This document shows, piece after piece, positions 1 through 12,376 of a stretch of DNA of 64,000 nucleotides. The notes under the pieces are model-generated. The model worked only from the letters and a program-made list of their open reading frames with translations, did not search any database and had not been told where the DNA came from. The translations under genes were made by a program, and so were the position numbers. The stretch is from Isoperla grammatica (taxonomy: Eukaryota; Arthropoda; Insecta; Plecoptera; Perlodidae). Every line of letters starts with the position of its first letter. Position 1 is the first letter of the stretch. The stretch is from the NCBI GenBank assembly GCA_945910005.1, contig OX246738.1:26464303-26528302 (forward strand), given 5' to 3'.

Positions 1-597
1 CATTCGATACAATCTCACAAAGCTACACACGTAGCAATTGTATGTGAGGATTACAAAACAGAACACAATTCAATTTAAATCTAGACTCCAAATCGTACAA
101 CTATAATAACTTACAAACGTAATAAATTACCAATAGTAAGAAATAATACATTACAAAAACTAAAAAAATGTTTGAACATTCATTTACACTGAATGATGGG
201 ATTACTTAATAAAAACACTTTTAATTATATTTATCTAAGTTCCTCAAATCTTTGGGAAAACTAGTAAAATTAAATTGCACGCAATATTGCAACGAATGCG
301 CGTTTACCAATAGTTTTAAGAGGAACTTGATCCGGAAACTCGATAACGTCGTCCATGTTGTTTTAAACATGTTTTAAATTTTAATTGCCGAATAAGGTTT
401 TGGTGTAGGTGCCGGGTTGTGTCAAGGTCAACTTATAGGGGTTGCAGGCTGAATTGCTCGGTAAAGTGCGTGGGCTGTGTGTTGGTGTAGGCGCCGGGTC
501 GATGAATTATACGAATCAGTTCGGTTTAGTTTACCTATAGGTTTAATTCACCTACACAGAACATCTCCATTCATTTATTAATTTACTATAATAAGTT

Positions 598-877
598 ACC
601 GATAGAGGTGGCTCAGCGGTAAGACGCGAGACTCTAATTCGGGAGGTCGCCGGTTCGATCCCGGCCACCGGCAGTCCTGACTGAAGGTTTTTTCCGAGGT
701 TTTCCTCAGTCGTAAAGACAAATGCTGGGACTGAGTCATACTAACAGCCCTCGGACATTCCTTCCCAACTATCCAAACACCCTAATAACCTAGTTAGTCA
801 CCTGAAGAGGGGCACATCAGGTAAAGCTGGTGTGCACCCTATAACAGGGATTCCTACGAAAAATTATTATTAATTAT
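598..877 (+). mobile_element. tRNA-derived SINE
   Basis: The head resembles a tRNA, with an A box (TGGCTCAGCGG) near 608 and a B box (GGTTCGATCCC) near 652, as used by RNA polymerase III. A non-tRNA body and an A/T-rich tail (ATTATTATTAATTATT) follow. An 11-bp direct repeat TATAATAAGTT flanks it (587-597 and 878-888), as expected for target-primed retroposition. It is not a functional tRNA gene, because the unit extends well past a tRNA 3' end and is flanked by a target duplication. Confidence 0.85.
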
Positions 878-1587
878 TATAATAAGTTTATAAAATATAA
901 ATAAAGTAAAATATTATTAAAATAAACATCTCAAAACTCATTTAAATAAATGTAAATGAATTTAGATGTGATAAGTACAAACAATTTTACAGGATTTGAA
1001 GAATTAAAGGTTACATCTAAACGTACTTTTTCATAAAAGTATGTACCAGGTTTATGTACCAATTTAAAAAATGTAAGAACATTTCTCCTGCCAATGGTAT
1101 GCTCTGACTGCCAATTAATTCCAGCCTGGAAAGTATTGCTAGGCATTGATTATGTTGCTTTTTTTAATTTAAATCATTGATTTTAGTAAAATTTAAATCA
1201 AGATTTTTTTAATCAAAATCATTAATAAAAAATTCTATTGCAATAGCAGTACGTATTCACTCATGCATAAAATGCATTTTTACTTAAATGGGATCGACAA
1301 ACACAAGTTCGCCGAGTGTCTTGCAATGCAAAGTTTGTGTGGCGCCAATGGCGCCAAAGTCCAGGGTTCGATTCCCGGTTCGGGCTGGGGTTTTAAAAAT
1401 TTTGAATTTGACTTTAACCTATATCTGTATGATACTTAGTGTACATGCAAACGGAGACTTTGGAGCCGTACCAACAAAACACATAATAAATGGTATAAAT
1501 GTATCCCCACTGAAAATCATGTCTTGTAACTGAGTGACTCGAGTATAAATACAAATGTATTGTATTTATTTGTTTTCAATCTTTCAG

Positions 1588-1751
1588 TTGCAAGACATCG
1601 GATGAAGATAGGGGCGACTTGCTTGCAGAGGGCACTACTTGTCGCTATGTCTGCAATGAGGGATACTCACTGCCAAACATCATGGACCATCACGTAGCCA
1701 TCACATGCACAGCTGGCGAGTGGAACGCGACCGTAGACTCAAATTGTCAAG
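1588..1751 (+). CDS. Sushi/CCP-domain exon of a secreted or membrane protein
   Basis: The exon begins after a TTTCAG acceptor (AG at 1586-1587) and ends at a GTAAGA donor (1752). The translated 54 codons follow the sushi (complement control protein) pattern: TTCRYVCNEGYSL, then ITCTAGEW, then a closing Cys. An extra Cys sits two residues before the YVC Cys. The first sushi cysteine may lie in this exon's CKTS or in an upstream exon outside the window. The exon ends in phase 1, and the next exon at 2334 starts with the two bases needed to complete an Ala codon, so the two join cleanly. Sushi domains are extracellular adhesion or protein-binding modules. The gene's identity is not recognised. 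Confidence 0.75.
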
Positions 1752-1787
1752 GTAAGACTTCCTTCATTTATCAATAGGACTTGGGCC

Positions 1788-2008
1788 CGGATTCACAAAG
1801 ATGCCTTAAATTGAAAATCTTAGTGACATAAATCATACCTTGCATATGCAGCTCTGCAAACTCATGAAGATATAGTAAAATATCAACAATTCAACTTATA
1901 ATAATTGATTTATGAATGTGTTAGTAAGACCTACCGATGATTTATGTTGTTAGGATTTGCTTAGCTAAGACAATTGGCATCTTAGGCATCTTTGTGAATC
2001 CAAGCCCT
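1788..2008. mobile_element. Intronic MITE with CCGGATTCACAAAG-type inverted ends
   Basis: The left end GGATTCACAAAGATGCCT is mirrored at the right end by AGGCATCTTTGTGAATCC. The body is short, A/T-rich and non-coding. It lies in the intron between the sushi and EGF exons. No clear target-site duplication was found, so the superfamily is unassigned. Confidence 0.6.
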
Positions 2009-2041
2009 GGTATATATTACTGACATATTATGAGTGTAAAC

Positions 2042-2129
2042 ACTTGAAAGTTGCTACCCTTGTACGAAATCTAACTCGGGTGTGTAAACCAGGTTTTTAG
2101 ATTTCGTACCAGTGCAGCAACTTTCAAGC
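2042..2129. repeat. Short inverted repeat (hairpin)
   Basis: The arm CTTGAAAGTTGCT plus TACGAAATCTAA (2042-2073) is mirrored by TTAGATTTCGTA plus AGCAACTTTCAAG (2098-2129). The loop is about 25 bp. This is probably a MITE remnant in the same intron. Confidence 0.6.
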
Positions 2130-2333
2130 GCTCACCCACGCATATTCATCGCTATCGACCAAAGTGCCATGATCGCAGTGCAGGTATTACAAGCCAAAAG
2201 TAACAAACTCACAACATCCTATAATCCTAATCCATTAACCATAACTAAAATACAGGGCACACAAATAGAAAATCAAAACTATGATTCAATATAAAATTCA
2301 ACAGCACACCAATGAACTTGCTTGGATTTACAG

Positions 2334-2654
2334 CCGATTTCGCGTCCCGGTCTCTCCCGCAGCCGACTCTGGGCGATACCCCCGACCGAAAACGCCACCG
2401 GAAGCATCGGAACGGTCGGCCAAGGTCAACCGACCCGTGTCGACCCAACCCCTGTGAGCGGGGGGACAAGTGTCAGCCGGGCCCTCAGCCCTTCATAGCG
2501 CTGTGCAGCTGCCCAGCCAACATAGCACGCACGGTGGATGGTCAGGCCTGCCACAAGATGGTGCTCATTAAGAGGCTCATGGACGCCAAGGACAAACGGA
2601 AGAGTCGGGATACGCTAGTTCTGGGCAACGTATATGGAATCACATTGAATCCAG
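2334..2654 (+). CDS. EGF-like domain exon
   Basis: The acceptor is TTTACAG ending at 2333. Joined to the sushi exon (phase 1), the frame stays open. A proline/arginine-rich basic linker (RKRHRKHRNGRPR) precedes an EGF-like module with six cysteines spaced C-x4-C-x5-C-x10-C-x1-C-x12-C, the canonical EGF spacing. A basic tail containing KRLMDAKDKRKSRD follows. The exon is best ended at 2654 before GCAAGT, a non-canonical GC donor with an otherwise perfect consensus. Reading on to a stop at 2764 is possible but less likely, because the exon at 3535 continues in frame to a stop after six residues. EGF modules mediate extracellular protein contacts and some bind calcium. No calcium-binding motif is evident here. 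The gene name is unknown. Confidence 0.75.
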
Positions 2655-2824
2655 GCAAGTATTCTCTCCTGAGAGTTTGTAACATGTATCGAGTTGTGCC
2701 CTTAGAACAAAACAGTGTGATCAATAAAATTAACATCGAACCAATCGAGTCGTATGCTAGTTAGTTGTATGAAGTGTGACGTATGATTTTGCTGTTTGAA
2801 GATATAATTTGTGTTGTAGATTTA

Positions 2825-2970
2825 GGGCCGGTCTAACAATCTTCTAATAGAAAAGTTATTGTAGCAATTAAGCTATTTGGAGGATTTCATGAGTTTTGAT
2901 TGGTCGTTGCCATGGAGAAAAAAAGCTATTTGACAAATAAGTAGTTATTGAGACATTGTAGGACTGGACC
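2825..2970. mobile_element. MITE with GGGCCGGTC-type inverted ends, TA target
   Basis: The left end GGGCCGGTCTAACAAT is mirrored imperfectly at the right end (ATTGTAGGACTGGACC). Both ends abut TA (2823-2824 and 2971-2972), consistent with a Tc/mariner-type TA duplication. It lies in the last intron of the sushi/EGF gene. Confidence 0.6.
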
Positions 2971-3534
2971 TAAGTGGTTAACTATATATGATAATTTTAT
3001 TAGGCATTAATATCAGTACTGTATACAATTTTTGAATAAGGTTTAGCACAATACTCAAAAGTCAGGAGGAACTGAATTCAGGGCAATTACTTATGCAAGA
3101 TGTATGAGAAATAATTATTTTTTAATCAGTTGGCAGCATGGAAATGGCTTGTTTTGGCACCAAAAGGAGTCAGTGTTGAGCTTGGTCTTGAGTATGTCTA
3201 GGCGATAGCGTCGTTTCTGCTACTGCAAAGTAATGCAACTGTGTGGAGTAGCCTGCAGAATGTATTAATCAAGCCAGTGTGTTCTGTGTGTCGTCCCGTA
3301 AATGTAATTTCTGCGAACGTGTTTTGCGTTGAATAAGCTAACAATACCTCTTTCAACTAATGTCGTCTTGTGAGTGCCCTGTGTGATCCTGCCCTAGCCT
3401 AGCTAGACTTGTAAAAGAAGCTAACAAAATTAAAGACTGTGATGATGATAACAAACGATACATAATTAATTTTTATTCACAGCAAATACGTAGGATCTTG
3501 TTGTTAAATGTTTACATTTTACTTTTCTTCCCAG

Positions 3535-3554
3535 GGTCTGAGATCGAAGCCTAA
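3535..3554 (+). CDS. Short terminal exon of the sushi/EGF gene
   Basis: A pyrimidine-rich acceptor (CTTTTCTTCCCAG, ending 3534) is followed by GGTCTGAGATCGAAGCCTAA. Joined to the phase-1 end at 2654 this reads G-S-E-I-E-A-stop. The A/T-rich stretch after it behaves as 3' UTR and carries an AATAAA at 3934. Inferred from splice signals and frame only, with no transcript evidence. Confidence 0.55.
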
Positions 3555-3933
3555 ATTTACAAACAGATGGGAGGACATTGATTATACTTGCATTCGAAGC
3601 TGGATGAACGTTCACGAAGATTGCGCTGCAGCAGTAAAGAAGAGGAGCTAGCAGAAATAGAAGTGATGAAATGTATAGGCTACGTTAAAATGTCGTAGAT
3701 ATCAGACAATTTGAAATAGCGGATGTCAACCACGGGAAGATGAAACTTCCCAACATAGTTTGAATGCTAAACGTTGACAACCCATGCTTAATCCAAACAT
3801 TCATCGCATAACCGCCATCTTCAATACAAATATTTATTAAAAGATGTTGAACCCTATAATGGTAAAGTTAATAATAAGAATTGAATCAATATTGTTAATT
3901 TATTTAATATGTGAAACAGTTTGTTAACATTGA

Positions 3934-3939
3934 AATAAA
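3934..3939 (+). promoter_or_regulatory. Candidate polyadenylation signal AATAAA
   Basis: AATAAA lies about 380 nt after the proposed stop of the sushi/EGF gene. Another candidate lies near 4145, so the exact 3' end is uncertain. Confidence 0.35.
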
Positions 3940-4575
3940 ACACTACACAAACTCAATTGTGTGGGTGATGAAGAATGAAATAATGCAGGGAAAGCATAAT
4001 AGTGATTGAGATCGGTTTTACATGAAACAAAAATATGCCGTTCTATGTGATATGACCAACATCAAGAAAGAAAAAGATTCACAGAAACCCCTAGAATGTA
4101 ATGAATCATATTAATAGATCATATTCTATTATATGGAGGTAACAAAATAAACAAATACTGTAGTACCAAATCATAATTATAGAAGTTACTTTGTAAATAA
4201 AATTAGTGACAGTGTATTCAACGAATGCCTCTCATGCAAGCAATCTATACAAGCACTGTTTATTTCAACCATTAATCCTAGTTTACATAATACATTACAA
4301 ATTCTACTTTAATAACAATTTTGTATTAATTTGAAGAACCATGCAGGCATACTTATACCCAGCAATTTCATGTGTGTCAAAATAGAATGTTTTTAAAAAA
4401 ATACGCTGCAATCTTCTACATAAATGGAGTTCCAGAGTATCCTGTTCTGTCCTGGAGTATCCTGAATGGGTTATGTTGAATTTGTGTGCACTCACCTTTT
4501 CCTGAGAAATGAACAACTGTCAATAATGTAATTTTAACAGTGAAATCACATCTGCTCTTCTCTTCTGCAAGTCTC
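3940..4575. other. Non-coding A/T-rich stretch
   Basis: No exon, repeat with definable ends or RNA gene was recognised here. It may include the rest of the sushi/EGF gene's 3' UTR. Confidence 0.4.
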
Positions 4576-5030
4576 TTATCCCCCAGAGCTCATTTTAGTG
4601 TGCAATTGGACACTGTTTGCCCAGTTGGAAGTTAACTGCCCAATTGAATGAATGTCTGTGTCCGGCTCAGATGCATCCACCCCAGAAAAAACAGCGGCAT
4701 GTGTTGCTTTCTCATTTGCCTGGATCAAGTCGTCTTTGCTGCAGCAACCCCCCATCACCGGACACACCAAAAGGTGAGAGGGGTCTTGTCTGGCTCCACA
4801 CTCGCAGTCGACGTCTTCTCCCGTTGGCAAGAAGCCCCACTTCTCCAGGTGGGTCTTGCATCTGGAGATGCCTGTCCTAAGCCGGTTGAGCGATTTCCAA
4901 ATGCCGTATGGTAAATCTTGTCCTGGGCGCCAGTTCTTCCTTCGCCCAATTGCCGAATTGAAAATGGCGCAGTTGATAATTGATCTTTCAATGAGGATCT
5001 CATTGTTTCGGGTGACATATTCTACTAAAT
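4576..5030 (-). pseudogene. LINE ORF2 C-terminal remnant
   Basis: Read on the minus strand across a frameshift near 4900, the translation gives KSLNRLRTGISRCKTHLEKW followed by GEDVDCECGARQDPSHLLVC. This is the C-terminal region (RTG...HL..WG, C.CG....HLL.CP) common to Jockey/CR1/I-group non-LTR retrotransposon ORF2 proteins. The reverse transcriptase itself is absent, so this is a 5'-truncated and mutated copy. The exact clade cannot be told from this piece. Confidence 0.6.
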
Positions 5031-5039
5031 TAGATTAGC

Positions 5040-8000
5040 GACCACACTATGGATACAAAAATAATTGATTGTAGCATTTAAGAAATTTGTTTCAGTAAAA
5101 GGAAGTCAGTTGAAAATTGCATGTAGTTTACAAAGCGTTGGAAGTCAATCTCAAGGTCGAGGTTCCAAGGAACCTAGACTGATGCATTCTAAAAAAGAAA
5201 ACTGAAATATTTTTTTTCTTTCTTTTGCAATTGGCCAATTGTCTATAACAAGTAAGAAGTACAACGTAATAGCACATACACTATTATTATTAATAATAAT
5301 AATATAATGTCTAAATAAAAACAATAAAAATGCAAGGGTGAAACCTCAGGCGCCGGGGGATATTTTGTTGCAGGTGATTTTTGTGTGTGAGGGTCTTTAT
5401 TCTTTTTATGGGGATGTTCTGAATTTTAAAATGCATCTACTAATTTTGAAATATAAAGCAAATATTCATTGTATTGATAAGTGCAAGTATAGAACGTAAT
5501 AAAGTACAAAATAGATTATTATATATTGTTGATATTTACAAAATATAAGGTGTATGTTTCGGTGCTTTCTGTAAAAAAAAAATAGCACTGGTGCTGCTAC
5601 AACTGATCGAGTTGGTACGTATTTTCAGTTAAGTTAAATACCTCACTAACATTGAATAAGGTAATTCTTTATTGAATGTTGTTACTTCAATCACACATGG
5701 TGCTGCATCATAGTACAACTGTAGTAATTACTAAATGTTAATAAATACATCTTGAATAAAACATTTATTTATTTAAATAGCGCTTTGGTTAAGATACATA
5801 TGAGTGGTTCACATAGTCGAAATATTGTGCCTATTAACACCACTCAAATTCACCTTTATCAGTTATCACTTGTCAGTTTTGTCTGGGGAAATTGTCAGGT
5901 GATAAGTCCAAAACAATCCAATCACATACCAAACATAAGGAAAACAAGTCTACTGAAATTACTGGCTCATGTAAAAGTTTAAAATGCTGGTTATTGCAAT
6001 GTTTCTGCTTTTAGCTACGAATAACGTTTTGATAGCAATTTTTAAGCTAACACTCATCTTTGAAAAAAACATGCTCATATTGGGTGTCAGTATGTTCCTT
6101 CATTACAAACACACATTTACATAGAAATAAAAATGCATTACCAATTATTGTTTCAATTCACATTGTTGCCAAAATACGAGTAATAAGACCCAAATGTTAA
6201 TTATTATTTATCTTATTAGTACCAGTTTAAAATAGTCAAACCAATAATCATCAAATCACATGCAGACACAAACGAAAATGAACATAAACAATTGGAAGAG
6301 CATTCACTAATTGATAATTTGAATGTGCAAAAGTAAACATCAAAAGAAACTTCCAATAATTGTTTGTATAAACATGTTGACTTACAACTAATTGCGTAAT
6401 TGCATGTGATTTTCAATCTAACCAATTTGTACAAGCTTGGTACCGGTACGTGGTGGGATTTTTTTAGAGTTTTACCTGATACTGTAATTCCATTCATCGG
6501 CCGGGCAAATGGTAGTGTTTTAATCACAAATCCTAACAGACAATTATTTTCTTATTTTGGCACTAATTACAACATACATAATTATTATAACTATACAATT
6601 TGACCATTTCATGTTCTTCTACAATAGAGTTCTAGGATAATTATTACGTATATACACTACACAGTATGCACTACATACCTATATAATAATTGAACTACTA
6701 CGTATGTATCGCTCAACATACCTATGTGAGTATGACTATTATGTCCACATTACTTACAGTAGTTTTATGAACATATAAATATGTACTACATATGTCACAT
6801 TATAACTATCTTAAGACATAATTTATCGGTAAACAAATTGGTTAACCTAGAAAATAGTTGCACCAGGTAACGAACTACACTGCGTGATTAGACCTTTCAG
6901 TAAATCACACCTTTGAGTAGAAGAGACCAACTTGAAATATGAACAAGATATGTTAATAGCTTTACGACATCAGATCACTAAAACCTATGAGCTATTATAA
7001 GTGTGTCATCTAGTCAATAGAAGTGTTTCATATGTGAAAGTCGTAATTTTACTGCGATTCCAAAACATAAGATAATTTACAAATAAACTAATAACATTTT
7101 AAATTACCCATGCATTTGTAAATTGGTCAAGTAAATTATCTTACGGCAATTCTTGAATTTTCGAGTAAAATGGAATAAACTGACAGTGTGGGAATGGGAG
7201 AATTCAGTTAGTATTGTTGCATTTAATCTCTCACATTACCCCACCCCCCCCCCCCCCCCCCCCCCCCTCCCCAAAAAAAAGTAATCAATTACGATTTTGT
7301 TTTATCAGATATTTTTCAAGGGTCTAATTGGCAATAATGAATGTAACGTGTTTGTTAATCATCTAAAGTTTTTTTTTTTTATCTAAAGTTAAATACTGTT
7401 GATTTCATATTGAGGCACCAACAAAACTGGGAAGGCTGGTGGGATGTCACAAGATTACCAATTAAAATTAAAAGTCAAATTACCTAGTATATTATGTAGT
7501 ATGCTACTACAGTGCTTATTTTTAGAACCGCCACTCATTTCTTAGGACAAAACATTCACAACCCACCATTTTTAGTTTTTTTTTTTTCGGAATTGAAATT
7601 TCCAAATACACATGTACTTAAAAATGCAATCACATAGATGTTAAAATTGAATACATTCTCTGTTTGAATGTTATAATTTTTAATTTGAATGTGCACGCGT
7701 TTAATGCCCGTTTCACGTATCTACTAATGGTGTTAAAATATTTACTTTTAATTTAAGGCTAAATGAAATCGGTTCATGCACTTTCCTAATGTTAAATAAC
7801 TTAATCTAGAAGATATGTTCACACAGAATAAGCTGTTGGGAATAAATTGTTTGAAATTGAAAAAAGATACCATGCATGCATATATACAAGAAATTAAAGA
7901 AACCAAAAAAGGTTTCCAATTTGATTACATACAAGCAAATAATAAATGATTAATTGTACTATTTATAGTCACTCTACCATTGGCAAGAAAAACAATGATT

Positions 8001-8750
8001 GGCCAATTTCAATTGGTAAGGTATTGATAAGGTCTAAGCTCAATATAATTCTTGAACATTAAATAATAAATATACATAAGAACTCCACCTGAATGCCATA
8101 ATGGGTTTGGTGTTAAATTAAATTAAATCTTAAACCGGAAATAGTTGCGTGAATCGTCATTACATAAACCGATTAATGCTCACCTCCATATCCGAGAAGT
8201 CTCCAAAGGTACAAGTCGTGAATTACTCCAACTATTAAACCGCATTTCTCACTCAATAAACTACAGGAAGTTCAAATCACAATTCACAACCTATATTTTC
8301 ATATTGTAGACCTATTACATTTAATACTTTTGAATAATGATCATGTCTAACCAGAAAACAAAATTAATTATATTATTATTTATCAGAGAAATTGTAGTAC
8401 AAAATAACAAAATATACACATATACAATTATTGTAGGTCCATCCCCATCAGTAACTTGAGATTTGTTCCAAGTAAACATATTTTTGTACTATAAGTAGAA
8501 ATTCCCAATAGGAATATTCCCGTTTTTTGTTCTTATGTTACTATACGTACTACCCATTGATGATGTTATGAAGGCTAAAATATTAATTTTAATTTAATTT
8601 AATTTAATGAGGTGCCGACGAGCTTGGCAGGCCAAAGCTGATTCTGTGATGCCCTCGACTATTGGTGGAAACACCCCTCTACCAACTAAATGATGTTGGA
8701 ACAAAGTATCGATACACATTTTCAGTCATGAAAGTAAGCTGAAAATTCCA
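5040..8750. other. Non-coding A/T-rich stretch
   Basis: No convincing exon was found. The short open frames here are A/T-rich and show no domain. It contains a poly-C run at about 7241-7268 and a TTTAA-rich tract near 8585-8607. Otherwise nothing definable was seen. Confidence 0.5.
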
Positions 8751-8754
8751 CATA

Positions 8755-9213
8755 CGGTGAGACCTCGATTATCCGAGCTCTGATTAACTGAGACTGTGCT
8801 ATCCAGGCTGCTTTCAGCCGCCCTTTTTTGAAATTCTTTACGTGTTTTTTTCTGGATGTCATGTATGTAATTTGTTCGTCATTAATAAATTGTCTAATCT
8901 AGGTCAAAGGGCCTTGCACTCCAATGCTTACCATATCTTGAAACCAGGCATTCACTCGCATCAGTCTCTCCAATCCCATGACATATTCATGAGCTTTTTT
9001 TATCAATCGTGCGGTCAAATATCATACATAAAAATTTATTTTTTATTTTTATGTTCTTTTAATAGTCTTGAACAAGTTTTACATTTAAAATATCATTTTC
9101 GTACTGTAGGGATCTCCTTGGAGGAGATAAATAAGAAAGTCTGGATCATCCGAGATTTTTGTTAACCGAGCATTGATCGGTCCCATCCACTTCGGATAAC
9201 CGAGGTCTCACTG
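8755..9213. mobile_element. Pogo/Tigger-like MITE with TA duplication
   Basis: The left end CGGTGAGACCTCGATTATCC and the right end (read inward) CAGTGAGACCTCGGTTATCC are near-perfect inverted repeats. TA dinucleotides flank both (8753-8754 and 9214-9215). Ends of the form CAGTGAGACCTCGGTTATCC are typical of pogo/Tigger-type Tc1-mariner relatives. At 459 bp it has no recognisable transposase. Confidence 0.8.
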
Positions 9214-9215
9214 TA

Positions 9216-10965
9216 CAGTAAAATTATGACAGAAAAGAACAGGGCATGACGTCATAACTGGCGAACATTATTCAGCCTATCACACATAGATGAATAAAAA
9301 GTCATAAAAGGTCATCTGATAGGTCGTCAACTATAACCAGTTATTTAGTTTACATTTACAAACAATAGCATTACATTCAAATAAGGGAACCCCTAGGAAG
9401 AGACTGCAGATGGCAACAAATAATCTATAATATGCAGAGCATAAACCACAAGAGTGTGCTGTTCTAATGAGATCCATGAGTAAATTTTTCACAATTTTTT
9501 ACATGTGGAGCGTAAGGGTCAATAAAGATTTCATATGTAAATAATCTGTCATGACTAACTTTGTTGACAGGAAGGTGGGTAAGGACACGGTACAAACAAG
9601 GTAAGATATAACTTACCTTATACCAACATGAACTGAACATGGAGTCATTAATTTATTTCATGAAGTTCTTCAGATGAATGCAGCATTTGCACTATCATTT
9701 TTCATTATGCACTAGTACTATATTTGGCACTCCCTGTATCTTCATACATTGAATATACTAGCTTGTGTGGCTATTTTGTTAGTGCTGTTTTTATGCTAAA
9801 CTAAGTCGTAGAATAGATGTGGCTTATGTCGTCGTGTGTGCAAATTTTCAGTCAGTGATACATCAGCTACCCAACATGCACATGTACTGGTTTTAGTTAG
9901 AGCCACACATTATATAAGTTACTAAAGAATAAAGCCAAAAACATTATTAATTCTCACACATTTCAATCTCTGAAAGTTCAATCCACAATATGCTGAATAC
10001 ATCACATCACGATCCATTCAATGATGCACAACGCAGTTTTTTAACACATTGCGTCGTGAATTACAGGACGACTTAAACAACACTCACGGGTAAAAGTAAA
10101 GAAGTATGAAATGTTCTTTTATCTTTATTTCTTTTTAATTATGTAATTCAAATTTCAAAATGTCTTGTTCAATTGAATACAAAACAAAACTTAAAAAATA
10201 GATTCAGATGTGCCGACCTGAAATTGGCAAAAAAAAAAATTAAAAGCTAAATATGTACTTTATTTGGAATAATTTTCATTGCCAATTCAACTTTTTTTTT
10301 GGTATATACCAAAAACAAAGATTGTATTTGTTATTCACCACAAACACTTGCATTTGAATAATGAATGATAAACCTGACATGTGGGGAAACTGATAGCAAT
10401 GCTATCTAGTATTTATTTATGCCTTGGTTGGGTAAGTGGGGAGCCAACACTCAGCTGTTATTACGGCTTCCAATAATACAATACAACCCGTATAATATAA
10501 CCTCAATCTCCGTCAGTATTCATTTTTCACACTTTATGTGGTTATGGTACTTAATTTTTCACTTGCATGTTTAACTCGATTACACTTTTTGTAAAGTGAG
10601 CTACTATTTCACGAAGTATGGACTACTACATGTACTATATCTTATTTGATATGATATCTCTACATGTATCTAAGGTATAATTTTTTTTAAACACATCCCA
10701 TTGAAAAATGTACGTAATGAATTTCACTGTAGTACGTACGGTATGTATCATCAAAACCAAGAATGTTACACCATACAGCATGCACAGCCCATGATGGCAA
10801 TTGTTAAAAAACTACACATAAAAGTTGGGGTACCAACTTATTCTCTACATTTTGGCGATCCATGACAAATGAAAGGTTGAGAAACACTGGTACGTACAAT
10901 ATAGTAATTGGGTGTAGACTGTAGACAGCTTTGAAACTAGTGAATGTGTGAAATTTATCAGGGAT
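9216..10965. other. Non-coding A/T-rich stretch
   Basis: No exon, RNA gene or element with clear ends was recognised. It ends in an AT microsatellite (about 10966-11000). Confidence 0.5.
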
Positions 10966-11043
10966 ATAATATAATATATAGATATATATTATATATATAT
11001 ATATACTGGATTAAAAAGAGGCCAAAAGGCTAGCAATATGATA

Positions 11044-11260
11044 GGTAGAAGGATAGACCCCAACAGCTTACCTGAATTGTAGACCGTGGTGGTATAGAGA
11101 TTGGTGGTATAGAGTCTTCTTACTCCCGAGTGATCAAGGTCTTGTACCGAAACGTCTCGGAAAACTTGTGTTGTCCTTTATAGTTTTTATATGTTGTCTT
11201 TATCTCCATACCACCACGGTCTACAATTCAGGTAAGCTGTTGGGGTCTATCCTTCTACCT
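11044..11260. repeat. Inverted repeat bounded by AT microsatellites
   Basis: A 53-bp arm (11044-11096) beginning GGTAGAAGGATAGACCCCAA is mirrored at 11206-11260. The unique centre contains GAGTGATCAAGGTC...ACCGAAACGTCTCGG. AT dinucleotide arrays flank both sides. The centre resembles the degenerate hammerhead-ribozyme-like segments found in Penelope-type element ends, but the conserved core is not intact. Confidence 0.6.
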
Positions 11261-11314
11261 ATATATATATATATATCTATATATATATATATATAATATA
11301 TATATATATATATA

Positions 11315-11421
11315 GTACGAAAACATTTTAACGGTAAACCCAATCCAACGTTTATTTTCACAAAATAAATGTCAACGTTTCGACGACGTGTAGCCGTCCG
11401 TTAAAATGTTTTCGTATGTAC
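11315..11421. repeat. Inverted repeat with ACGTTTCGACGACG centre
   Basis: GTACGAAAACATTTTAACGG (11315-11334) is mirrored by CCGTTAAAATGTTTTCGTA near 11398-11416. The centre carries CAACGTTTCGACGACGTG. Such an arrangement is often seen in Penelope-like element termini. No reverse transcriptase is nearby. Confidence 0.5.
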
Positions 11422-11670
11422 AATACATTTTGCAACCAACAAAATCTAAGAAATCATATATATAGTACAGTATATCAAATATTGATTTGTTTTTGTATTG
11501 GGAATGTTGAATGGTTAATAATAAATAATAATAATAATTGTTTATTAGCAATTATGCTATCTATAATATTGATCACTGTTTAGCTCATCATAACTTGCCT
11601 TTAAATAACATGACAAGAAATTATTTAAAATACTAAAAAATGCTATTGTGATGTATTATCTTATCTTTAA

Positions 11671-11765
11671 AGTGGCTGTTATATGGGAAAGTTAGAAAAG
11701 TAAAAAGCAAAGAGAAAAGGTTACTCTTTCTCTTTACTTTTCAAACTTTTCCATGTAACAACTGT
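11671..11765. mobile_element. Small MITE with TTAA duplication
   Basis: TTAA flanks both sides (11667-11670 and 11766-11769). The arms GGGAAAGTTAGAAAAGTAAA and the mirrored TTTACTTTTCAAACTTTTCC fold into a near-complete hairpin. The TTAA target suggests piggyBac or Kolobok mobilisation. Confidence 0.65.
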
Positions 11766-12376
11766 TTAAACACTCCACAAAGTTAGCTAATGCCTCCCCG
11801 TCATTTAAAAATATTAAACAATTTTTTTTTCAAGATACACACTTAGGTATATAAGTCGCATGCCAGAATTCAGATGCTAAGTTAGCTAGGTTAACGGAAA
11901 ATGACCATGCTAGTTACGCTAAGTACGAATTTTGGAATATAAAAAATAAAAATAGAAAACTGCAGCAATGGTTTTAAATAGTAACAGTTCTGCTTTATTT
12001 CAATACAGGCCCGGAATGGAATTGGTGCAGTCATATGTGTTGATCTAGTTGTCGAGTACGTCGTTTAATAAACTCAAGTTTAATGTGTTATACGTATAAT
12101 AGCCTAGCCCAGGGGTGTGCCACCTTTTTCATGACAGTCATTTTGAAATGAAATTGGCTTTAACTAGGCCGCACTTACTCTAGCGTATAGCCTAAGTTCG
12201 ACGTTTTACAGACTAGATTTATCAGCGCTGCATGGTTTTTAACTTTTTGTTGATAACAAAGAAAATGGGTGTACCCCTATTATATTTTGGCCTCATTGTT
12301 ATATCCCTGTCGTGGACCACCCCTCTTTTTGAGTTTGTACCAAGATCATTGTAGTCAGTCACAATATTGTTTCAAT

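Noticed and set aside
1340..1395. Possible tRNA gene or second SINE (GGGTTCGATTCCCGG, B-box-like)
   Set aside because: No matching A box, acceptor stem or target duplication could be placed. It may be a degraded SINE.
8842..9165. 107-codon plus-strand ORF
   Set aside because: It lies wholly inside a 459-bp MITE, is rich in Phe/Ser/Ile from A/T bias and shows no transposase motif.
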